This document shows positions 14,280 through 18,796 of a stretch of 18,796 bases of DNA, one piece after another; position 1 is the stretch's first letter; each line of letters starts with the position of its first letter. The notes beneath the pieces were generated by a model, which saw only the letters and a list, made by a program, of their open reading frames with translations, searched no databases and was not told the origin of the DNA. Source of the stretch: Verrucomicrobia bacterium SCGC AAA164-M04. Its GTDB lineage: Bacteria > Verrucomicrobiota > Verrucomicrobiae > Verrucomicrobiales > Akkermansiaceae. The stretch spans positions 7,467 through 26,262 of the forward strand of contig KB912130.1 of NCBI GenBank assembly GCA_000383735.1. Reading direction: 5' to 3'. The translations under genes were made by a program, and so were the position numbers.

Positions 14280-15566
14280 ATGAGTGATCTTCAAGATACA
14301 AACAGGCGAGCCATTCTCAAGACGGGTGCCGCAGCGGCGGCTACTCTCCCTATCGCAGGGTTTGCGCAAGCAGGTGGCAGTGATGAAATTAAAGTGGCAA
14401 CGGTGGGTTGCGGTGGACGTGGACGTGGTGCGACTGCCCAGACTCTCAATGTTCCCGGAACTAAGCTGGTTGCGGTTGCTGATGCGTTCCGTGATCGTGC
14501 CGAGGAGGCTGTGAGTTCCTTCCGTCAGCAGTATGCCGATAAGGTGGATATTTCCGCGGATCGGATTTTTGATGGTTTTGATGGTTTTCGTGGTGCGATT
14601 GATGCGGCAGACGTTGTGATTTTGACTACAACTCCTGGTTTCCGCCCCCAGCACTTTGAGTATGCGGTGCAGCAAGGGAAGCACGTGTTTATGGAGAAGC
14701 CAGTTGCAACCGATGCTCCTGGGATTCGAAAGGTTCTCGAAGCGGCGAAGAAAGCTGACGAGAAAGGGCTTAAAGTTGTTTGTGGTCTTCAGCGCCATTA
14801 TCAGCCGAGCTACATTGAGACTCTAGCCAAACTGAAGGAAGGAATCGTGGGCGATATCAACTATGGCCAGGTTTACTGGAATAGTAGCGGTGTCTGGGTC
14901 AGGCCGCGGGTGGAAGGTATGACGGAGATGGAATATCAGATGCGCAATTGGTATTACTTCAATTGGCTTTGCGGTGACCATATCGTTGAGCAGCATGTGC
15001 ATAATATTGACGTCATGAACTGGTTTAAGGGTGGCCCTCCAGTCAAAGCTCAAGGAATGGGCGGGCGCCAAGTAAGGGTTGGTAAGGATTATGGTGAGAT
15101 TTTTGATCACCATTATGTTGAATTCACCTACGCGGATGGAACTGTTTTGAATTCCCAGTGCCGTCACCAAAAGGGAGCCTTAAATCGCGTAACTGAGATC
15201 ATTGGCTGTCAGGGTGGTAAAGCATACCCAGGACGGATTGTAGATGCTGCAGGCAAGACTGTTTGGCGCCACCGTTCTAAGGACAAGACTTCGCCATACC
15301 AGATTGAGCATAATGAGCTTTATCGCCACATTCGCGAAGACAAGCCGATCAATAATGCTTACTACACCGCAGCATCTACCATGACGGCCATTTTGGGGCG
15401 CATGGCGACCAATTCTGGGCAGGAAATTAAGTATGCCGACGCGCTCGAGAAAGGCCTCTCAATAATGCCGAAATCCTTTGCGTGGGATGCTGATCCTGGG
15501 CCGAAGCCAGGAAAGGATGGACTCTACCCTTGTGCCATTCCCGGCAAGACGAAGGTGATGTCCTAA
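14280..15566 (+). CDS. Tat-exported Gfo/Idh/MocA family oxidoreductase
   Basis: This 428-residue protein carries NRRAILKTGAAAAATLPIAG at 8-27, a twin-arginine signal followed by a hydrophobic stretch, so export of the folded enzyme is likely. The Rossmann NAD(P) loop is VGCGGRGRG (42-50). EKPVA (139-143) is the family's conserved lysine motif, and GDHIVEQHVHNIDVMNW (232-248) corresponds to the catalytic histidine region. Members oxidise, reduce or isomerise sugars and related polyols with tightly bound NAD(P). Tat-targeted versions are abundant in Planctomycetota and Verrucomicrobiota and are thought to act on polysaccharide-derived sugars outside the cytoplasm; the substrate here is unknown. 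It lies 31 bases downstream of the ACT gene and is closed by the terminator at 15589-15627. Confidence 0.92.
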   Translation: MSDLQDTNRRAILKTGAAAAATLPIAGFAQAGGSDEIKVATVGCGGRGRGATAQTLNVPGTKLVAVADAFRDRAEEAVSSFRQQYADKVDISADRIFDGFDGFRGAIDAADVVILTTTPGFRPQHFEYAVQQGKHVFMEKPVATDAPGIRKVLEAAKKADEKGLKVVCGLQRHYQPSYIETLAKLKEGIVGDINYGQVYWNSSGVWVRPRVEGMTEMEYQMRNWYYFNWLCGDHIVEQHVHNIDVMNWFKGGPPVKAQGMGGRQVRVGKDYGEIFDHHYVEFTYADGTVLNSQCRHQKGALNRVTEIIGCQGGKAYPGRIVDAAGKTVWRHRSKDKTSPYQIEHNELYRHIREDKPINNAYYTAASTMTAILGRMATNSGQEIKYADALEKGLSIMPKSFAWDADPGPKPGKDGLYPCAIPGKTKVMS

Positions 15567-15588
15567 TTTCTTCTTAGGTTAAGAATTA

Positions 15589-15627
15589 AAAAAATGTGGG
15601 TAGCCGCGAGGGGCGCCCACATTTTTT
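15589..15627. terminator. Symmetric intrinsic terminator
   Basis: A perfect 12-bp stem (AAAAAATGTGGG, 15589-15600, with CCCACATTTTTT, 15616-15627) encloses a 15-base GC-rich loop. The A-run before and T-run after would let it act on both strands. It begins 22 bases after the oxidoreductase stop. Confidence 0.9.
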
Positions 15628-15739
15628 ATGGTCTTAGATCGGTTTGTGAATCTCCCTAGAGCCCGGTTGTGAATTGTTGCGACCGGGTTCTTTTTGGTCT
15701 GGGCTTGTCACTTTTAAGTTGTTGGGCGATGTAGTTGGC

Positions 15740-16966
15740 ATGGAGCCAATCGTGATTGTGGGAGCTGGGCTTGCAGGCCTCTCATGTGCTGTGTCTTTAC
15801 ACCGGAGTGGTCGAGAAGTCCTCCTGCTTGAAGCTTCCTCGAGAGTTGGGGGGCGGGTGCAAACCGATGCGGTTGAAGGATTCCTTCTCGATCGAGGTTT
15901 CCAAGTTTATTTGGATGCCTATCCAGAAGCTGGTAAGATACTTGATTTGGCAGCTTTGGATCTTAGAGCGTTTGAGCCAGGAGCACTCGTATTTAATGGT
16001 TCAAAACTCTGCCGAGTGATGGATGTCTTTCGTCGCCCAAAGGAGCTTATGTCGTCTGCCTTGGCTCCGATTGGAACAATTTTCGATAAGCTCAGAGTGG
16101 CAGTATTACGCCAAAAGGTTTTAGATCTTGAGAAAAGTGAAATTTTTAAGCGTGGCGATCAATCGACGGAGTCTTACCTCCGGGATTTTGGTTTTTCGGC
16201 GAAGATGATCGATACCTTCTTCCGTAGTTTTTATGGGGGGATTTTTCTAGAGCGCGAACTCAAGACTTCCAGCCGAATGTTCGAGTTCACCTTCAAAATG
16301 TTTAGTGAAGGTAGTGCAACTGTCCCTGCCAAAGGAATGGGGGAGATTCCAAAGCAACTAGCAGCTCATTTGCCCGAGACTGCGATCCTCTTAAAATCGC
16401 GGGTGTCAGCGGTGAGTGCTGATTGTGTTATTCTCGCAAATGGTGAGAAGATCGACGCAAGTCAGGTGGTTGTCGCCACAAATGCTGCTGCTGCGGCTCG
16501 TCTGGTAGAGGGTTTCGGTGTTTTTAAGCCGAATTGGCGTGCCGTGACCAATCTCTATTTTGAAGCTGATACTTCTCCACTAGACAGAGTGATCATTGCT
16601 CTTAATGGCACTCAGAGCGGCATAGTGAACAATGTTGCGGTGATGAGTGATCTAGCGCCAGATTATGCTCCGGATGGAAAAGCTTTGATTTCGGTTTCAG
16701 TTCTCGGCGAGAACCGAGAAAGCAACCTTCCTTCGTTGGTTCAGCAAGAACTTAAGGAATGGTTTGGAGAAAAAGTCACAACTTGGAAACATCTCAGGAC
16801 TGATCTTATCAAAGAAGCGTTGCCGACTCAGGAAGAAACAAACTTAATAGGGTTTCGGAAGATCGGTGGCGTGTTCGTTTGCGGGGACCATGCAATTAGC
16901 GCCTCGATTGAGGGTGCAATCAGTTCTGGAAAATCTACGGCTGAAGCCATCCTGACTCTTTCCTAG
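15740..16966 (+). CDS. FAD-dependent oxidoreductase, amine oxidase/phytoene desaturase-like
   Basis: This 408-residue flavoprotein starts MEPIVIVGAGLAGL. The dinucleotide loop GAGLAG is at 8-13, with the ribose-binding Glu at about 31 (LLLEASSRVGGR). The C-terminal FAD motif GVFVCGDHAISASIEGAISSG is at about 377-397. Between them are a substrate-binding half and a central FAD strand region (VVVATNAAAAARLV). The family includes monoamine oxidases, protoporphyrinogen oxidase and carotenoid desaturases; nothing visible fixes the substrate and no carotenoid genes are adjacent. The ATG at 15740 was chosen because it places the strand of the Rossmann fold at the N-terminus, as the family requires; a TTG 66 bases upstream would add 22 unrelated residues. 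It follows the terminator at 15589-15627, so has its own promoter, and converges on ruvC across a 157-base gap in which I see no convincing signal. Confidence 0.88.
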   Translation: MEPIVIVGAGLAGLSCAVSLHRSGREVLLLEASSRVGGRVQTDAVEGFLLDRGFQVYLDAYPEAGKILDLAALDLRAFEPGALVFNGSKLCRVMDVFRRPKELMSSALAPIGTIFDKLRVAVLRQKVLDLEKSEIFKRGDQSTESYLRDFGFSAKMIDTFFRSFYGGIFLERELKTSSRMFEFTFKMFSEGSATVPAKGMGEIPKQLAAHLPETAILLKSRVSAVSADCVILANGEKIDASQVVVATNAAAAARLVEGFGVFKPNWRAVTNLYFEADTSPLDRVIIALNGTQSGIVNNVAVMSDLAPDYAPDGKALISVSVLGENRESNLPSLVQQELKEWFGEKVTTWKHLRTDLIKEALPTQEETNLIGFRKIGGVFVCGDHAISASIEGAISSGKSTAEAILTLS

Positions 16967-17123
16967 TCGGAGGGAGTGGTGGAGGCTGTATATCTCTTAG
17001 AAAGTTGCAGCGCTGGCGTTCGAAAAAGATCCCAAATTACGCGTAGCCTCCCCGAAATCTCCTTGGAAGAGGAAGAGGGGTGCTTTTAAGCAGCGATGAG
17101 ATGGTCCGGTTCCGCGCAGTGAG

Positions 17124-17627
17124 CTATACTTCTCTGCGATCTAGAAGGATTGCCCGACGAGGATCGGAAGCTTGCAAATGGGCAAGGGCGATGGCCATGG
17201 CGTCAGCGGCATCAGATGGTGGGGTTTCGTCGAGACCAAGAAGAGCTCGGATCATAAAAGCGACTTGGTTTTTGTCAGCGGTTCCTTTACCAACAATCGC
17301 TTTTTTTACCTTTTTTGGGGAATACTCGTAGACTTTTAGGCCGAAGCTGGCAGCCGCGATTAGAGGAGCGGCTCGGGCTGCTCCCATGGAGATGGCGGTG
17401 CGATGAGATTGGACATAAATGATGCCCTCAATGGCAACCTCATCGGGTTTCCATTTTTCGATTAGATTGCGAACGCCGGTGCAGACAGCCTCCAGAGCGC
17501 CGGATTGTTTGATGCGTTGCGGAATGGAAATTACACCGTAGTCGAGTGCCTTTGCTGAGGTTTGATCACCTTCAAGTAAGGCATAGCCGGTATTCCGGAC
17601 AGCGGGGTCGATTCCAAGGATGCGCAC
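17124..17627 (-). CDS. ruvC: Holliday junction endonuclease RuvC
   Basis: This 167-residue protein is a full-length RuvC, the dimeric Mg2+-dependent resolvase that cuts Holliday junctions symmetrically after RuvAB branch migration. The four catalytic acidic residues are in place: D7 (ILGIDPA), E67 (AIEGI), D139 and D142 (SDAADAMAIA). E. coli uses D7, E66, D138 and D141. The start is GTG at 17627, giving the exact family N-terminus; there is no Shine-Dalgarno. It lies 36 bases downstream of the DEAD-box helicase gene on the same strand, which suggests cotranscription. ruvA and ruvB are not adjacent. Confidence 0.96.
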   Translation of the reverse strand: MRILGIDPAVRNTGYALLEGDQTSAKALDYGVISIPQRIKQSGALEAVCTGVRNLIEKWKPDEVAIEGIIYVQSHRTAISMGAARAAPLIAAASFGLKVYEYSPKKVKKAIVGKGTADKNQVAFMIRALLGLDETPPSDAADAMAIALAHLQASDPRRAILLDRREV

Positions 17628-17663
17628 GATTTAATTGTTGGCGTTCTGCGCCCAGAACATGGT

Positions 17664-18785
17664 TTAGCGGCGCCGACGTTTCCCCCCCCCACGGCGGGGT
17701 TTCTTAATGGGCTTTCGTTTTTCGGTATCAAGAAGAGCGGTGTATTGGTATTCGAAACCCTCTAATTTTTTGCGCTCGATTTTTTTGTTAATAAAGGCTT
17801 CGACGGAGTCGGCGAATTCTAGTTCGTCGGCAGTTAGCAATGTAAAAGCATCACCTTCTTTTTCGGCCCGACCAGTCCGGCCAATCCGGTGGACATAGTC
17901 TTCTGCGTTCTCGGGTACGCGGTAGTTGATAACATGTGTGACGTCGGAAATATCTATTCCACGGGCAGCAACATCAGTGGCAACAAGGATTTTAAAAGTG
18001 CCGGCCTTAAATCCCTTTAACGCCTTCATACGGTCATTTTGTCGGATGTCGGAATGCATCACGGTGACAGAGTTTCCAATCGACTCCTGCTGCTGGAGGA
18101 GGTTCGCTATAACGTCGGCTTCCTTTCGCGTCCGAGTGAAAATCATGAGTGAGTCGTAATCTGTCTTTTCAAGCAGGCCTAGGAGAAGTTCATCACGCTG
18201 TGTCATAGCCACCGGGAAAAATGCGTGCGAAACAGTGGCGGCTACTTCGCGTCGCGCGATTTCAACTTTTTCGGGATCAGTGAGGCACCACTCGGCAAAA
18301 CCTGCGATGACTGGAGGCATGGTAGCCGAGAAGAAAAGAGTTTGGCGAGTTTGCTCTTCGTTGTTCCAGGGACAAATGTTGATGATCTTACGAACTTGGG
18401 GAAGGAATCCCATATCAAGCATGCGATCAACTTCATCGAGAATGAGGATCTTGATCTCTTTGAACTTCATCGTGCCACGGTAGAAGTGATCGACGAGGCG
18501 TCCAGGGGTTGCCACGACGATATCAGCCCCCTCCTTGAGTTGCTCGTCCTGTTTACCATGGCCTACACCACCATATAAGAGTGCAACCTTGCAGCCTGTT
18601 TTGTTTCCGTAGTGAAGGAATTGCTCGGCGACCTGATCGGCGAGCTCGCGTGTGGGCTCAAGAACTAAGATTTGTGGTTTGCCGATTGGCTCGATTTTGG
18701 AGAGGGAAGAAAGAACTTTCATAGGATCAGACGTTGAAGGCGGGAGACTAGTCCCCAACTCCCGCCTGTAAAGCCCATTCCTCAC
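17664..18785 (-). CDS. DEAD-box RNA helicase, N-terminus replaced at window edge
   Basis: Genuine helicase sequence covers 17664-18701 (ORF residues 29-373). In order: motif Ia PTREL (44-48), GG (72-73), motif Ib TPGR (93-96), motif II as DEVD (117-120) rather than DEAD, motif III SAT (153-155), LMIFTRTR (213-220), motif V ATDVAARGID (269-278), motif VI HRIGRTGR (299-306), then a basic tail ending KRRRR. This is the RhlE/SrmB-type layout, with roles in ribosome assembly or RNA turnover. The Q motif and Walker A, normally in the first 75 or so residues, are missing. The 28 residues before Ser29 are translated from a 95-bp inverted copy of the rpmJ leader, so the apparent start (GTG 18785, or ATG at 18722) is not credible. 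It is probably a complete gene in the organism, broken by a contig-end chimera. A run of nine G lies near the 3' end. Confidence 0.85.
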   Translation of the reverse strand: MRNGLYRRELGTSLPPSTSDPMKVLSSLSKIEPIGKPQILVLEPTRELADQVAEQFLHYGNKTGCKVALLYGGVGHGKQDEQLKEGADIVVATPGRLVDHFYRGTMKFKEIKILILDEVDRMLDMGFLPQVRKIINICPWNNEEQTRQTLFFSATMPPVIAGFAEWCLTDPEKVEIARREVAATVSHAFFPVAMTQRDELLLGLLEKTDYDSLMIFTRTRKEADVIANLLQQQESIGNSVTVMHSDIRQNDRMKALKGFKAGTFKILVATDVAARGIDISDVTHVINYRVPENAEDYVHRIGRTGRAEKEGDAFTLLTADELEFADSVEAFINKKIERKKLEGFEYQYTALLDTEKRKPIKKPRRGGGKRRRR

Positions 18786-18796
18786 AAAATTTCGGG
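18702..18796 (-). repeat. 95-bp inverted repeat, terminal copy fused to the helicase gene
   Basis: This is the perfect reverse complement of 12533-12627. The match stops exactly at 18702, where helicase coding begins, and runs to the last base of the window, so its full length is unknown. It contains the rpmJ leader hairpin and the first seven rpmJ codons, but no continuing bL36 sequence. Confidence 0.95.

Noticed and set aside
15674..15739. N-terminal 22-residue extension of the FAD oxidoreductase from a TTG
   Set aside because: The extra residues are not part of the Rossmann fold, and the family begins at the strand MEPIVIVGAG.
16981..17051. GGAGGCT and AGCCTCC separated by 57 bases in the gap between the convergent FAD oxidoreductase and ruvC genes
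   Set aside because: The arms are only 7 bases with a long loop and no T-run; chance is likely.
18702..18785. Residues 1-28 of the helicase frame as a real N-terminus
   Set aside because: They are the translated copy of the rpmJ leader and first codons; a DEAD-box protein needs Q motif and Walker A here.
1..18796. CRISPR array, tRNA/rRNA genes, insertion sequence, toxin-antitoxin or phage defence system
   Set aside because: Looked for on both strands; the only repeats are protein-coding repeats and the 95-bp inverted pair, and no transposase, nuclease-effector or integrase genes are present.

Overview
The window looks like a contig from a free-living, probably marine member of the Verrucomicrobiota; this is inferred from gene content, not from a marker tree. 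The pointers are a giant exported CotH-kinase/LamG/lamin-tail protein, a calcium-binding thrombospondin-type-3 repeat protein, a Tat-exported Gfo/Idh/MocA oxidoreductase, and a C-terminal pattern shared by the two large surface proteins. GC is moderate. None of the start codons examined has a convincing Shine-Dalgarno sequence.

Layout. 1-3015 (+) is the 3' part of a gene for a 12-fold repeated acidic calcium-binding protein; its 5' end lies outside the window. 3054-10922 (-) holds three genes read leftward: the 1990-residue CotH surface protein, then an M24 Xaa-Pro peptidase, then a small, very acidic DUF4375/DMP19-like protein. 11032-12486 (-) is a tight ruvB-fur pair. Divergent from ruvB is rpmJ (12607-12771, +), encoding a cysteine-poor bL36, with a hairpin just before its start codon and a clear terminator after it. 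12925-13719 (-) is tcdA, for tRNA ct6A modification. 13790-15566 (+) holds a two-ACT-domain protein and a Tat-exported oxidoreductase, closed by a strong symmetric terminator. 15740-16966 (+) is a FAD-dependent amine-oxidase/desaturase-like enzyme. 17124-18785 (-) carries ruvC and a DEAD-box helicase gene.

Working together: ruvB and ruvC belong to Holliday-junction processing but sit about 4.6 kb apart, and ruvA is not here. rpmJ, the Fur-family regulator and the region between ruvB and rpmJ may form a metal-responsive unit if the regulator is a Zur; that is a hypothesis. The two large exported proteins are candidate cell-surface or extracellular matrix components.

The main anomaly is at the right edge. 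The last 95 bases are a perfect inverted copy of the rpmJ leader and first seven codons (12533-12627). They replace the N-terminal part of the DEAD-box helicase, including its Q motif and Walker A. This is most simply an assembly or amplification chimera at a contig end, but a true inversion-duplication cannot be excluded from the sequence alone. No CRISPR array, tRNA, rRNA, insertion sequence or defence system was seen, and there is no gene-free stretch longer than 300 bases.
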